Source: an uncultured Alphaproteobacteria bacterium (lineage in GTDB: Bacteria > Pseudomonadota > Alphaproteobacteria > Puniceispirillales > UBA1172). Taken from it: a stretch of 64,000 nt of DNA. The translations under genes were made by a program, and so were the position numbers. This document shows positions 48,637-59,800 of this stretch, in pieces (within the stretch, counting starts at the first letter, position 1; each line of letters starts with the position of its first letter). The stretch lies in assembly GCA_958431225.1 (NCBI GenBank), contig OY288107.1, positions 1 through 64,000 on the forward strand. The letters run 5' to 3'. The notes under the pieces are model-generated. The model made no database searches. It worked only from the letters and a program-made list of their open reading frames with translations, and had not been told where the DNA came from.

Positions 48637-51600
48637 CTAGGCATAAGGGTCGGTGTCTGGTATGGGGGTTAGTCCTGCTATTGGGTCGTCTTCTGGGTTG
48701 TAGTCTGGGTTTATGGGTTCGTGTGTTTCTGCTTGGCGGTTGGGGATTTTTGCTTCGCCGTCTGCTTCTATCTGTACTGTTACATTTTCTGTTACCGTGT
48801 TGACGCCATCGCTGAATTGATATTCAACTATTTTGTTCCTATCTATTGCTACCCCTTTTTCGAGGAACAATTCATAGGTATTCGCCTGCCCCATTACTTC
48901 CTTGAAAACGAATCCGGTTGTGGTGGACATGAGCGTAAGCATGGTGTTGAAATGCGCGCCGTCCTCATCGGCGATTGTGACCCTATAGCCTGTGGTGACA
49001 TCCTCAGTATTGGTGGTGGTTGTTGCCCTGTGGACAGAGGCTTTTGTCGTGCCGGGGGCGAAAGAGGTGGTTTCGGTGGGGGCTTCATTGATATCGCCTA
49101 CTTCTATGACGATGTCGTGCGTTGTTGTGGTGAGCGCATCAGTCAACGTTTTGAAGGTGCCTGAGAAGGTGGCAGGGAAGGTGATGGTTGTGCCGATATT
49201 TACCCGCGCTCCACCATCAAGGATATAATAAAACTCCCCATCCATATCCTGCCCATATTCAACTTTAATCGTTTCGGTTTTAGCCGCGATGTTCGTATCG
49301 GTCGGCGTCAGGGTGATGGTAAAGGTTTCCGTAACGGAGTTCCCCGCCGTAAGCCCCGCTGCGATCATATAAGTCCAAGTATTAGTAGAGGCATCAACGG
49401 CAAATGAGCGCACGTTATTGGCTAATGCGGGTGTAGTGGTATCGGTTGCAAAAGTCGCCGCATAAGCCCCCGAAGTTATCCAAGACGGCGCGTTGCTTGA
49501 ATCGGTGACTGTCACTGTTAGCGTGTAGCTGTCGTTGGTTTCGTGATCCAACCTATTAGCATCACCCTGTTTGCGGTAAATTGTGCCTGCGGTTTTATCG
49601 TCACTACGAATTTCAAATGCACCGGCGCTGGTTACATCTGCGTCGTTTGCGTCTTTTATGCCGGTTATTTCATAGCTGAGGTCGGTATTCGTGTTCTCCG
49701 TGCCATCAGTCGTGGCATAGGTTATCACTGAGTCATCGGCTATGGCTTCTGTGATTATGAGACGGGCTGACGATGCTTCGGCGGGTGCTGGCACTACTAT
49801 GGCTGTGGTGTGTTCAAACACTTCTTTATTGCCTATCAAATCCTTATAGGTGGCACGAACGAGAATCTTATGCCCGACATCTTCAGCTGTGAATACGTAA
49901 GCTTGGGCTTGCCCGGGGGTTTGGATAAGCGCATCTTCTTCGGTTATTATAGTTTCCCCGCTAATAGGGTCAGTGCTTTCCACTAGGCGAAAGTAATCAT
50001 ACTTGATTTGGGTCGCTACCGTATCAGGGTCAAGTGCTTCACTACCAACACCCAACTGAGTGCCGACATAAAAATTGTCTGCTTCGCCACGGGAATAGGT
50101 GGTGGCGAATGTGGTAGTGCCGGTATTTTCAAGGAAATCCACCTTAATATCAGCCGTCGCTGTTTCTGTTCCGTCGGAGACTTGCACTGTTAATGTGAGG
50201 GGGAGCCTGTTGTCGTTGTGGAGTTCTTGATGCAAATTACCGCTAAAGGTGATGCGTCCTGTGGTTGGGTCAATGGTAAAGCCCCCATCTTCGCTTAAGC
50301 CTTCATCGCCAGTACTTGGCACGTTAAATGCATCAAGTCCCCCCAGTGCGTATAATGTTGGTTTGCCATTTACCAAAAAGGCATAGGTCAGCGTATCCAC
50401 TGTGTTGCGGTCGGTTGCTGTTATGCTTGCTAGGACTTCTTGGACGCGATTCATGTTTGTGCTGATGCTGATTGTTGGGGCGGTGGTGTGTTCCATGCCG
50501 TCGGCATCGGTGAAGCCGGTGATTTCTGGGGCATAGTTGGCTTGCACGTCAACGAGGCGGTTGGTGGCGGTGTATTCAACTCCCGCATTATCGTTGTAAA
50601 TCACGACAACGCCAAAGAGTTCGGTGGTGGGGTCATCGCCTGATTTCAGCGTGTATTGAAGCGGTGTGCCATCATCGGCTGTGAGCATTGTTCGTGTGCG
50701 ATCAACATCATTAGCTTCTTTATACCATTGATAAGTCACATCGCCATTGATGCCATCAGGGTCGGCGGTGACTTGCACCACCGTTAGGGCTTGCCCTGCC
50801 CCCATCGTAACATCGCCATCAACACGATATACGCCGGGTCCTTCATCTACGTCGTTGACGGTGAGGGTGAAGGCATCAGATATATCAGGCGTGTTCTCGC
50901 CATCACTCACGCTGATTCTAAGCGAAATAGTGGGGTCAGTTTTAGCAGACAAATCCAATGTTTCGTCGTATTGTAGCACCCAGTTGCCAGCATCATCTTC
51001 CACAACCGAATATGCCGGATTTATAGAGCCATCATCGCCGTTTCTAACAGTGAAGATTGGCGTGATGCCTAATACGCCACTCTTATGCCCGGCAGTGCGG
51101 TCAGCATCGTTAATCGTAATGGTGATGCCCGTGGCAGCTATCGCATCCGTGTTGCCAGAGATGCGCTCATCAATCGCGCCATTAGTGCCAGCAACCGTCT
51201 GAGCAACCGTTACCGTCGGTCCGTTGTCGTTGGCGTCGGTGACGGTGAAACTGAAATCTTCTGTTATTTCAGTGGTTCTGGTGGTGGTGCCGTCTAGGAT
51301 GTCGCTTACCCCGATGACTATTCCAATGCCAACACCAACTATCGCAGTATTAGTTTCATAATCAAATTCCTCCGTAGTATAAAGCCCATAAGTCGTGCCG
51401 CTAATGTGCCGCAATTCAAAGCCTTCAATGTTGGCTCCACCGAATAAGTTTTTATAGGTGATTTCAAAATCATCACCCCTAGCATCATCAGTAATCGTCG
51501 CGCGGATGCCGGTATCGGTGCCAGCAGCTGCCCCATCAGTAAGCGCGCCATTAATCGTTAAAGGCACAATACTCGGGGCAACGTCATTAACATCGGTGAT

Positions 51601-54600
51601 GCCGATGGTGATGGTTTGCATTGCTGAGTTGGTGCCGTCGGTGACTTCTAAGTCTAGCGTGTATTCGGTGGCGGTTTCGTAATTCAATGTTGCCGTGCTT
51701 GCCACGCTAAGCGTGTTGTCCGTTGCAAGTTCAAAAATGCCCATGCCAGAGCCACCGGCGATGCGATAGCTCAAATCTATGACAGCAACATCAGCATCGG
51801 TGGCGGAAATGGTGGCAAATGCGCCATCGGCACTGGTGCGCGATTCTGAGATGAATACATCTACCCCTAAAGTTGCTGGTATATCCGCCGTGCCAATGAT
51901 TTGCAGATTGTCGTCACCGGCTTTTACGTTGAAATAGTTTGGTAGCAAGCTGGTGGTTCCTACCTCTTGCGTGTTGCTAATGTAGCCTGTTGGATCGTTG
52001 GTGGCTACGTCGTCGTTGAGTATTTCGCCTAGATATCTTTCGGCAGGACCGAGAATCCAGTTGTTTGTTTCAAAGTCAAAGGCTTGTTCATGGCTACTGG
52101 AATGGTATTGGATTTCCAGCACTTTGGTGGTGCCAAACATGATTTCCACCCCACTCACATATTCGTCATCTTCCCAAAGCACCCTCATAGCCAGATTGTT
52201 GTGATTTATAAAGGTATCTAGGTCAATGACCGAGCCATCATCGGAATCAATGAGGACGATCCTATCTTCGCCACGGCGGAAATTGATGATGGTATCCGTG
52301 CCGTCTGTGGCCGTCCATGCGCCCGGAGTGCCTGAGGCAAAGCGGTAGTAGACGGTTTCCACGCTCCCTACCGCCTCCGAAAGCGTGATTTCATCATTGC
52401 CAGCGTCGCCAAAAATATGGTCGTTGCCACCGCCGCTAGTGATGGTATCTACCCCATCGCCGCCAGCAATGTGGTCAGCACCAGCCGTGCCAGTTAGCGT
52501 ATCAATGCCAGTAGTCGCACCCGCTAATGTTGGAATCCCCGCTACCGCGCCCGAATTTTCCACTATCTGCAAAGGCGCGAATTCAGGGGTTTCGTCGTTG
52601 AGGTCGTTCACAGTGATGACCACATCCACATCCCTAGTATGCACCTCACCACCGGCGGTAGCACCATTAGAATCATAAGTCGCGCGCACAGTTAGCGTGA
52701 TGCTATCCCTGACGGGGTCAAGGTCGTAATTGAAATCTGTGCCGGGAATCGTGCTAGACACGCTAATCGCACCGCTATCCTCATCAATCTTAAAGCCTAA
52801 ACGCGAGGTGATCGTCATACCAGTCCCGGCATCAACCAAAAAGCCGTATTTTATCTCGCTAGCTGCGGGCGCATCTTCCACGCTTGCCATGACCTGCGGC
52901 AATGGAATGTCATCGCCAGCATTGTCGGCTAGGAGTGTGCCATCCTCATTGATTGTGCCAGTGTATGACGATACAGAATCCGTGCCATCGGTGAAATCTA
53001 TTGGCGATGCTAGGACGTCAAATTCCGTCAACGTGGATGGGTCGGACGCATCATAAAGCGGGTCTTGATAACTGACGGTCACGCCATAAATCTCACCAGC
53101 TTCAAGCGGGTGGTCGGCGATGGTAAAACTTGCCGAATCCGCGTTTGTGATATAGTCTTTGTTCATGCCACCATCGGCGGTGGTGAACCATCTATACGCC
53201 GGATTAGTCGGGGCGCCATCGGGGGTGTTAATATCAAAGTCTCCAGCCACAAGTTCAACGGTCAATATAGTGCCATCTTCATTTTCCGTAACCTCATATT
53301 CAGCATCGCCGTCTTGGTCATTGAGCACATTTATGGTGACGCGCGCAACCGCCGTATCCATCTCCATGCTATTAGCCTCTTTCGGGGCGGAGGCGGTGAT
53401 GATTAGCGTATATTGCGGGGTGGTTTCAAAATCCACATTGGAAAGGAGCGAAATTTCACCATTACTAATAGAAAATAGACCCGTGGCACCAACAACAGGC
53501 ATGCCCGCATCATCAAGGGCTTCAAATGTATAGGCGACGGTTTGCGGTGGTTCTGCGCTAGATGTCGCCGTGAAGGTTGCCAGAACGCCATCTTTATTTG
53601 TGCCAAGCGTGGCGTAATCAGCACTAGCGGCTTCGGACACGTCAATAGAAGCAGGCGGCGGCGTGGTGAAACGCACCGAGGAGGCTAAAACGTCAAATTC
53701 CTCGTCCATGCCTTCCCCATCGGTGTAGCTGACCTCCACGCCATAAGATAAATTGGGGTTGGCGGAAATGTCCCGCGTGTTTGAAGTGCTTGCCTCACCA
53801 AGATAGGTTTTGGTCGTGCCATCGGTGGTGAACCAGCGAAACATCACAGCACCAACAACGTTGTCAGGGTCGCCAGAATAGGTCGCAGAAGCAGGGTCAG
53901 CATCAATTAGCGCAACGGTTAACGTAGTCGTAATCACACCCCCATTATCCGCCTCCGCACGCGAAATTTCATATTCCGCAGGGCCTTCTTGGGCGTTGGT
54001 TACGGCGATGATGACGGTGGCTGTGTCCATGTCCATCTCCGTGCTACCAGCCTCTTGCCGGGCGGAGGCGGTGATGGTTAGCGTGTATCGTGCGGCGGAT
54101 TCATAATCCAAACTTGAACCAGTGAATTTTATTTCCCCATCGTCAGAATCAACGGAAAACAGACTGCTTGCGTCAGAACCATCGCTAGCTGTGGCAGAAT
54201 CTAGCGCATAAGTTACGGTTTGTGGTGGTTCCGCGCTAGATTCCGCCTCAACCGTCGCCAAAACGCCCGCAGTGCCAAGCGTGGCGGGGTCAATGCTATC
54301 GGCTTCCGCAATCTCAATAGGCGCATTCGGGGTTGCGGTGAATTGCACCGTTGTCGCAAGAACATCAAATTCTGTCGTCTCACCATTCGCAATATCATGG
54401 TTGTCGGTGTAAGTGATAGTCACGCCATAAGTCGTACCTGCCGGGAGTGGGGCAGAGGCGGAAATGTCAAGCGTCGCCGAATTCGCATTAGCAATAGCCG
54501 TTTTGGTCTCGCCTCCATCGGTGGTGGTGAACCATTGGAAACGAACCCCGCCAACAACGCCATCAGGGTCGCCGGAATAGGTCGCAGAAGCAGGGTCAGC

Positions 54601-56757
54601 ATCAACTAACGCAACGGTTAGCTCCATGGTATCCCGATTTTCCGTGACTACATAATCAGCCATCCCATCATCAACCGCATTGATGACATTGACCTGCACA
54701 GTCAGGGGGATTTGTTCTGTGGTGTCTTCGGGGGCGTTCACGAGCAAATTAAGGCGGATGGTGCTAACGCCTAGCTCTAGCGCATCGGCATTTGTGCCAG
54801 TGAATGCCAAAATCCCCGATGCGTCCAAACTAAACAACCCGCGCAAATCCGCAGACACCGAATCCGCGAATTCCACGCTAGGGGCAGGGCTACCAGCCAA
54901 CTGCCCTTCAAGGCTAATGCCTAAACCCGTAAATATATTGCCCAGAGCAAAACTACCATCAAGCGCAGTGGTGGTGCCGATTTCAATGTTGGTCGGCACA
55001 TCAACCGCCGAAACGCGATTCGTCGGGGTAGCCGTTTCAACGAAATGCACATCCTCATTCGCGCCCATAACGATGATGGAAATGCTTTGGGTAACGCTTC
55101 CAACGGTTAGTTCCGCCGTATCAATCAAAAGCTGCCCTGCGAGTAGGTTTTGAACGGCGGTATCGGTATTGGTGAGCGTGTAAGTCCAAACGCCATTATC
55201 ACTATCAAAATCTAAAGTGCCGTAAGAGCCTTGCGTGCCAACAGTTACATCCTCATTTTGGGGCTGATTCGCAATGGTAATCGTCCCGCTAACTTCGTAT
55301 GCGTCCGAATCTTTAGTCACTTCCCCACGCACAACACCGCTAAAAGCAATGTCGCTAGGGTCATCGGTGACCGTGACGGCTATTTCTAAAATGTTGGAAC
55401 GCGCATGGTCAGATGGTTCAACATGAACACGCAGATTGATGACGCCACCGGGAATCGTCTCAAAATCTAGCACTGCGTCAGATTTCAGCTTCAGATTCCA
55501 TGTGTTCGTTGCGCCTGTGACGGCTTCCATCTCAAACATACCCGCATAACCAGCACCAGAGGCAACGCCTAAAGCATCGCTAATTGTAAAATCCGCTACG
55601 TCAACTGCACCGCTAGTCTCAATGCCCTCAACGGCAATCGCGCCAGCCTCGTTTTCGGCAACACTGCCCGCACTAGTGGCGTGGGATAGCGTAACGACAG
55701 GCTCAACGGTGACATCAATCGTGACGGTTTGCTCCGAATCACCATTGCTGACCAGAACATAGACAGGAATCGCCGTATTGCTCGCCGTCAGTGTCACGCC
55801 GTCTGCAACCGAAACCACCCCCGTGCGCGAATCAACGTTAAAATCCCCGCCAGCAACAGGCGCACCATTCGCATCAACCATGCTATATTCCACAGGGCTA
55901 TCCCCATGACTCACCGCATGAATCGTCGCAATATATGTGCTATCCGTGCCTATGGTTTTGGTCATATCCCTAGCATCCACAACGATGAGCGTGTCGCGGT
56001 TAGGGTCGGTGGGGTCGGTGGTCAATAATTGCACCGCTTGGCTCTCCACCGCACTAGGCGTAGGGTTGGTGAGCGTTGTAATATGGTACGACAACGCCTC
56101 AACGCCTTCATCACCGCCTAGATAATTCGCGGGATTGAGAATCGCCTGTAATTGCGTATCGCGCATTTGTTCTTGGTCAGGGGTCAGCGTGGCGGGGTCT
56201 AGCCCTAACAATTCGGCAACCACATCTTTGGGGTCTCCACCTGCATTATCAATATATTCCGTAATCGGCGAGGCTAGGAGGTGGTCGCCAGCCGCATTGG
56301 GGATAGAGGCGTATTCATTCTTTGATGCTAATGATTCGCCAGTTTCAACATTTATCGCGCCACTAAGATCGGCGATAAACGGCTTGCCGTAGAATTCAGC
56401 AGGGATGCCATGCGCCTGACCTGCCGCGTCGGTGATGAAACCTTCGGGATATAGCGCATCTTGGGCGTCTTTCTCAATCTGAGTAACGCCCCCAACACCG
56501 TCCGTGTCAAAATAAAGCCGTGCGCCTTGAACCGCGCTACTGCGCACGTGGAGCGTATTGCCGCCGCCACCATCATCGTCTAGCCCCAAAAATTCCTCAA
56601 GATTGCCACAAGCAACCAGCACCACGCCCGAAAGCGTCCAAATAGTCGCTGTGAAGCCCGATGAGGCTAGGTTTTGGCGCGATTCCGAACGCACATATTC
56701 GCGCGATTCTGGGCACCAGTTAAACAAATTCCGTTTCGTTGTCAGATCATTCGGCAT
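48637..56757 (-). CDS. Giant cadherin/Ig-like/RTX lipoprotein, subfamily B (2706 aa)
   Basis: The chosen start is the ATG at 56757 (MPNDLTTKRN...), matching the leaders of its paralogues and preceded by GGAGA 9 bases upstream; in-frame ATGs at 56772 and 56796 are alternatives. The leader ends SGVVLVAC (lipobox Cys50) followed by Gly-Asn. One extra cysteine (NWCPES) lies in the n-region; none was seen after the lipobox. The shared domain follows (SAVQGARLYFD ... ASPITEYI), its Ca loop degenerated to DTDGVGGVT. The body alternates cadherin-like domains (DLNDETPEF, DVNDVAPSI) with Ig-like domains (DPDGVVGGV, YGVTITYTD). Two Ig-like/cadherin-like units around 53000-54700 are close copies, sharing the SAEPPQTV strand. 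One RTX-ETVYYR module lies at 52210-52505. The tail is AKIPNRQAETHEP ... IPDTDPYA, mixing the KIPN motif of subfamily A with the IPDTDP end of the 26-kb gene. Adhesin or surface role inferred. Confidence 0.87.
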   Translation of the reverse strand: MPNDLTTKRNLFNWCPESREYVRSESRQNLASSGFTATIWTLSGVVLVACGNLEEFLGLDDDGGGGNTLHVRSSAVQGARLYFDTDGVGGVTQIEKDAQDALYPEGFITDAAGQAHGIPAEFYGKPFIADLSGAINVETGESLASKNEYASIPNAAGDHLLASPITEYIDNAGGDPKDVVAELLGLDPATLTPDQEQMRDTQLQAILNPANYLGGDEGVEALSYHITTLTNPTPSAVESQAVQLLTTDPTDPNRDTLIVVDARDMTKTIGTDSTYIATIHAVSHGDSPVEYSMVDANGAPVAGGDFNVDSRTGVVSVADGVTLTASNTAIPVYVLVSNGDSEQTVTIDVTVEPVVTLSHATSAGSVAENEAGAIAVEGIETSGAVDVADFTISDALGVASGAGYAGMFEMEAVTGATNTWNLKLKSDAVLDFETIPGGVINLRVHVEPSDHARSNILEIAVTVTDDPSDIAFSGVVRGEVTKDSDAYEVSGTITIANQPQNEDVTVGTQGSYGTLDFDSDNGVWTYTLTNTDTAVQNLLAGQLLIDTAELTVGSVTQSISIIVMGANEDVHFVETATPTNRVSAVDVPTNIEIGTTTALDGSFALGNIFTGLGISLEGQLAGSPAPSVEFADSVSADLRGLFSLDASGILAFTGTNADALELGVSTIRLNLLVNAPEDTTEQIPLTVQVNVINAVDDGMADYVVTENRDTMELTVALVDADPASATYSGDPDGVVGGVRFQWFTTTDGGETKTAIANANSATLDISASAPLPAGTTYGVTITYTDNHDIANGETTEFDVLATTVQFTATPNAPIEIAEADSIDPATLGTAGVLATVEAESSAEPPQTVTYALDSATASDGSDASSLFSVDSDDGEIKFTGSSLDYESAARYTLTITASARQEAGSTEMDMDTATVIIAVTNAQEGPAEYEISRAEADNGGVITTTLTVALIDADPASATYSGDPDNVVGAVMFRWFTTDGTTKTYLGEASTSNTRDISANPNLSYGVEVSYTDGEGMDEEFDVLASSVRFTTPPPASIDVSEAASADYATLGTNKDGVLATFTATSSAEPPQTVAYTFEALDDAGMPVVGATGLFSISNGEISLLSNVDFETTPQYTLIITASAPKEANSMEMDTAVARVTINVLNDQDGDAEYEVTENEDGTILTVELVAGDFDINTPDGAPTNPAYRWFTTADGGMNKDYITNADSASFTIADHPLEAGEIYGVTVSYQDPLYDASDPSTLTEFDVLASPIDFTDGTDSVSSYTGTINEDGTLLADNAGDDIPLPQVMASVEDAPAASEIKYGFLVDAGTGMTITSRLGFKIDEDSGAISVSSTIPGTDFNYDLDPVRDSITLTVRATYDSNGATAGGEVHTRDVDVVITVNDLNDETPEFAPLQIVENSGAVAGIPTLAGATTGIDTLTGTAGADHIAGGDGVDTITSGGGNDHIFGDAGNDEITLSEAVGSVETVYYRFASGTPGAWTATDGTDTIINFRRGEDRIVLIDSDDGSVIDLDTFINHNNLAMRVLWEDDEYVSGVEIMFGTTKVLEIQYHSSSHEQAFDFETNNWILGPAERYLGEILNDDVATNDPTGYISNTQEVGTTSLLPNYFNVKAGDDNLQIIGTADIPATLGVDVFISESRTSADGAFATISATDADVAVIDLSYRIAGGSGMGIFELATDNTLSVASTATLNYETATEYTLDLEVTDGTNSAMQTITIGITDVNDVAPSIVPLTINGALTDGAAAGTDTGIRATITDDARGDDFEITYKNLFGGANIEGFELRHISGTTYGLYTTEEFDYETNTAIVGVGIGIVIGVSDILDGTTTRTTEITEDFSFTVTDANDNGPTVTVAQTVAGTNGAIDERISGNTDAIAATGITITINDADRTAGHKSGVLGITPIFTVRNGDDGSINPAYSVVEDDAGNWVLQYDETLDLSAKTDPTISLRISVSDGENTPDISDAFTLTVNDVDEGPGVYRVDGDVTMGAGQALTVVQVTADPDGINGDVTYQWYKEANDVDRTRTMLTADDGTPLQYTLKSGDDPTTELFGVVVIYNDNAGVEYTATNRLVDVQANYAPEITGFTDADGMEHTTAPTISISTNMNRVQEVLASITATDRNTVDTLTYAFLVNGKPTLYALGGLDAFNVPSTGDEGLSEDGGFTIDPTTGRITFSGNLHQELHNDNRLPLTLTVQVSDGTETATADIKVDFLENTGTTTFATTYSRGEADNFYVGTQLGVGSEALDPDTVATQIKYDYFRLVESTDPISGETIITEEDALIQTPGQAQAYVFTAEDVGHKILVRATYKDLIGNKEVFEHTTAIVVPAPAEASSARLIITEAIADDSVITYATTDGTENTNTDLSYEITGIKDANDADVTSAGAFEIRSDDKTAGTIYRKQGDANRLDHETNDSYTLTVTVTDSSNAPSWITSGAYAATFATDTTTPALANNVRSFAVDASTNTWTYMIAAGLTAGNSVTETFTITLTPTDTNIAAKTETIKVEYGQDMDGEFYYILDGGARVNIGTTITFPATFSGTFKTLTDALTTTTHDIVIEVGDINEAPTETTSFAPGTTKASVHRATTTTNTEDVTTGYRVTIADEDGAHFNTMLTLMSTTTGFVFKEVMGQANTYELFLEKGVAIDRNKIVEYQFSDGVNTVTENVTVQIEADGEAKIPNRQAETHEPINPDYNPEDDPIAGLTPIPDTDPYA
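52210..52505 (-). repeat. RTX-ETVYYR module in the 2706-residue protein
   Basis: Encodes GTAGADHIA, GGDGVDTIT, SGGGNDHIF and GDAGNDEIT, then VETVYYRFASG and a strand ending EDRIVLIDSDDGS. It has the same order as the three modules in the 26-kb gene. Confidence 0.82.
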
Positions 56758-56804
56758 GATTGATTTCTCCATTAGCAATAGTGCATCTCTACCCATTTAG
56801 AGTA

Positions 56805-56832
56805 AGCATACATCATTCTAAAGAATAATCAA
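56805..56832 (-). promoter_or_regulatory. Possible promoter of the 2706-residue gene
   Basis: On the minus strand TTGATT (56827-56832) and TATGCT (56805-56810) are 16 bases apart in an AT-rich stretch, with a T-rich tract just upstream. The -10 is only 4/6. The rest of the short spacer (56833-56879) holds runs of C on the plus strand and no clear terminator for the next gene. Confidence 0.35.
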
Positions 56833-56879
56833 TACAAAAAACTATCCCTCGGGCTTATCCCCCCCAAATTGCCCCCAAA

Positions 56880-59800
56880 TTAGCCTTCAGCGATGATTGG
56901 GTCTAGTGGAGGTAGGGTTTCGTCTGGGTCCACGGGGTCGTGTGCTTGTGCTTGTTGGTGGTTGGGGATTTTTGCTTCGCCTAAACCGCCGGTTTGATGT
57001 TTGCCAGCCACAGTGATGACATACGACACATCGGCGAATGGGTCATTGGCATCAATGCCGTCGCCATCGGCATCGTAAATCCCCCGCACCATTATGGTGT
57101 AGGTTTTGGATACATTTGGATTGTTCTTAAAATTGGTGGCATCCAGATAAGTATCCCCGGCGTAACTAATCTCCCCTGTGTCCGTGTTGATTTTCAACAG
57201 GTCAGAGATTTGTGCATTGCCATTAATGTATTTGATTTCCTCAATGATGGTATTGTCGCTACCCGCCTTGATGCGGATGCTGTTGCCATTATCGGTTGTG
57301 CTACCCGGGGCGAATTGATAATCCACATCATTATTAGACGCTTCGCCAAAATACGCCGTTGGGGCAAAGCCATCAAAGCCCTCCCCGGCAAATTCGTGGA
57401 GGCTCCTGTCTGTGTAGGTGGATTTATCAAACACTACCGAATCGGCGATGAGTTCAATGGCACTGCCTTTAGCAAGCGTATAGCTGGTGCCATGATTGTT
57501 GTTGGTATATTCAACGACCACGCCATAGACCTTCGCGGCATCCATATTATCCAAAGTATAGGTGTTGGCGCTTGTATCGCCGATATACTCACGATTCTCG
57601 CCATCAGGGTCTTGTGCAAACCAGCGATAGGTGACGCTTGCGACGCCATAATCGTCTTTTCTTACCTGTTCTACGCGCAATGTTTCGCCGGGGGCGGCGA
57701 AGTTTTCTATTGCAAAATCTGCTGTTTGTGCTGTTTCCACTACGTGCCTATTGCCCTCATCATCGGTGTAGGTAATCGTTGCGGTAACATACGCACCATC
57801 ATTCAGCGCTTCAATTTGATCTCTGCTCAACACGTAGCGACGGTCAGCTGCTTCCACCTCGCCGGCTTTGCCGTAACGATAATCATTGGGATAGAAGAAG
57901 CCCCAATCAATGCTGATACCGTCAGCATTATTGGCGATAACATATTCATCATCTCCAAATGCGCCATCAGGGTCGTCTTGGAGGATTTTTACCCCCCAAT
58001 TATGATGATGTTCCAAACGATAGCGTTCTACGGCAAATTTGGCGTGTTCAGTTTGTCCGGTGACATCTACGACTATTTTATGCGTGAACACCTCATCGGT
58101 TTCGTCAGGCACACGCACCTCTAATTGTAGCTCCACGCTACTGCCAAGCGCTTCTGCGTCGCGCGTATTGCCGGTGAATATCATCTCGCCAGCATCATTT
58201 AACTGGAATAAACGCTCATGAGCTGCGCCCGTATCAAGGAGCTCATATTCAACTACGCCATCGGGGTCGCGTCTGCCGCCGATTATTGGCAGGGCGTTGC
58301 CTAGATTCAAATTGCCGTCTAGATTGTGCGTGCCAATAATTATGGTATCCAAGTGCGATGCACCGCCGGGATAATCCACAGTCACGACATGCTTATTATT
58401 GGCGCCATCGGTGTACTCAACCTCTACATAGATTTTCGCGCCTTCCGCCAGCCTATCTGAATGCCATGAAGTCGTAGCATAATCATTGCCAGCAGGGATT
58501 TTAATGTATCCGTCTGGGTTGTCTTTATTAGGGACAACATCACGTACACCATCATCGTGCAAAACAGTGGCGTCCTCTCCCGCTAGTTGCAGATACCACG
58601 TATATTTATAGACTTCCACACGATCACCACCATGATAGATATGCGTCGCCATACCGCCTTGAGGGTCGGGGGCGATTTCCGTCACTTCTAAGAAATGATA
58701 CCTATTAAGCCCCGTGCTTCTCCCAAGGGCAAATTCGGCGGTGCCTGGGTCTTTTACCGTGCCAAAGATATCCAAATCTATATTCCGCACATCAATGGTG
58801 ATTGTGGCGGCTATGCTGTCGCCATTGGTTGCGTGGCTGGCAACGACATCCAAAACATGTTGATGCGCATCCCCATCATTTACGCGCGCATTAGACGTGA
58901 AAGTGATGGCGCCAGTTTCGGCATTGATTGCGAAAAATCCTGAGGTCAGCGTGCCATCGGCGAAGGCGTAGCTTACGTCCCCTGCTTCAGCCGAAATCGC
59001 CGAAACATCTGTCACGCTTGCGCCACCCTGTTTAATGCCCTCTGGCACCCAAAAGCGTTGCGTTCCCGCATCCGCATCCGTATCCCATGACAGCGAATTA
59101 TATCTGGCAATGGTGACATCAATATCATCGGTGGCTTGGGTGCCGTCGTCTAGGGTGTCGGTGATGGTGATGGTTAGACCGAGGCTGTCGGTGTTTAGGG
59201 CATCAAAATCAATGCTCTGTCCTTCTTTGAGGAACACGCCCCATGCGCCGTCAATTTCCTTGACCTCAAATTTATCATCCTGTGAGGTGGTAATTTGGTG
59301 TTTATTGACCTCATCAATATCGGCATCGCTGACGCTGAAGCGGATGCCGGTATCGGTGCCGTCTTCTGGTGCCTCACGGTCATGGCGCGCCCTGCCCGCA
59401 TCGGTTAGGGCGGTCAATTCGGGCGCATCGTCATTGACCAATTCGCCGACATCAATGACGACATCAACCCATTTTGTGAAGGTTCGGTCATTGGCATCGG
59501 TGTAGCTTGCCGCAACGGTGAGGCTGTGTTGCGTTGCGGTGGCGTAATCCAATGTCGCACCGCTTACGAGGCTGATTGCGCCGGTGCTTGCATCAATAAT
59601 TTCAAATATAGCATCAGCACCGATGAGGGCATAACTCACGCCATCCGCCGCATCGTCATAAGTCGCTTCCACAGTTAGCAGTACGCCGTCCCTATTTTCG
59701 GGGATGAGGAGGGTGTAGTCATCTTCCCTTTCGGCAAATACTGGTGCTTTGACGGCGGCAGAAGTAGATCGGGGGTCATCGCCCTCTTGGCTCGCCGCAT

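Noticed and set aside
56994-58124. 376-codon open frame on the plus strand
   Set aside because: Antisense to the 2164-residue lipoprotein gene, whose frame is supported by homology, leader and promoter. The product is low-information and rich in Ile and Gly from reversed codons.
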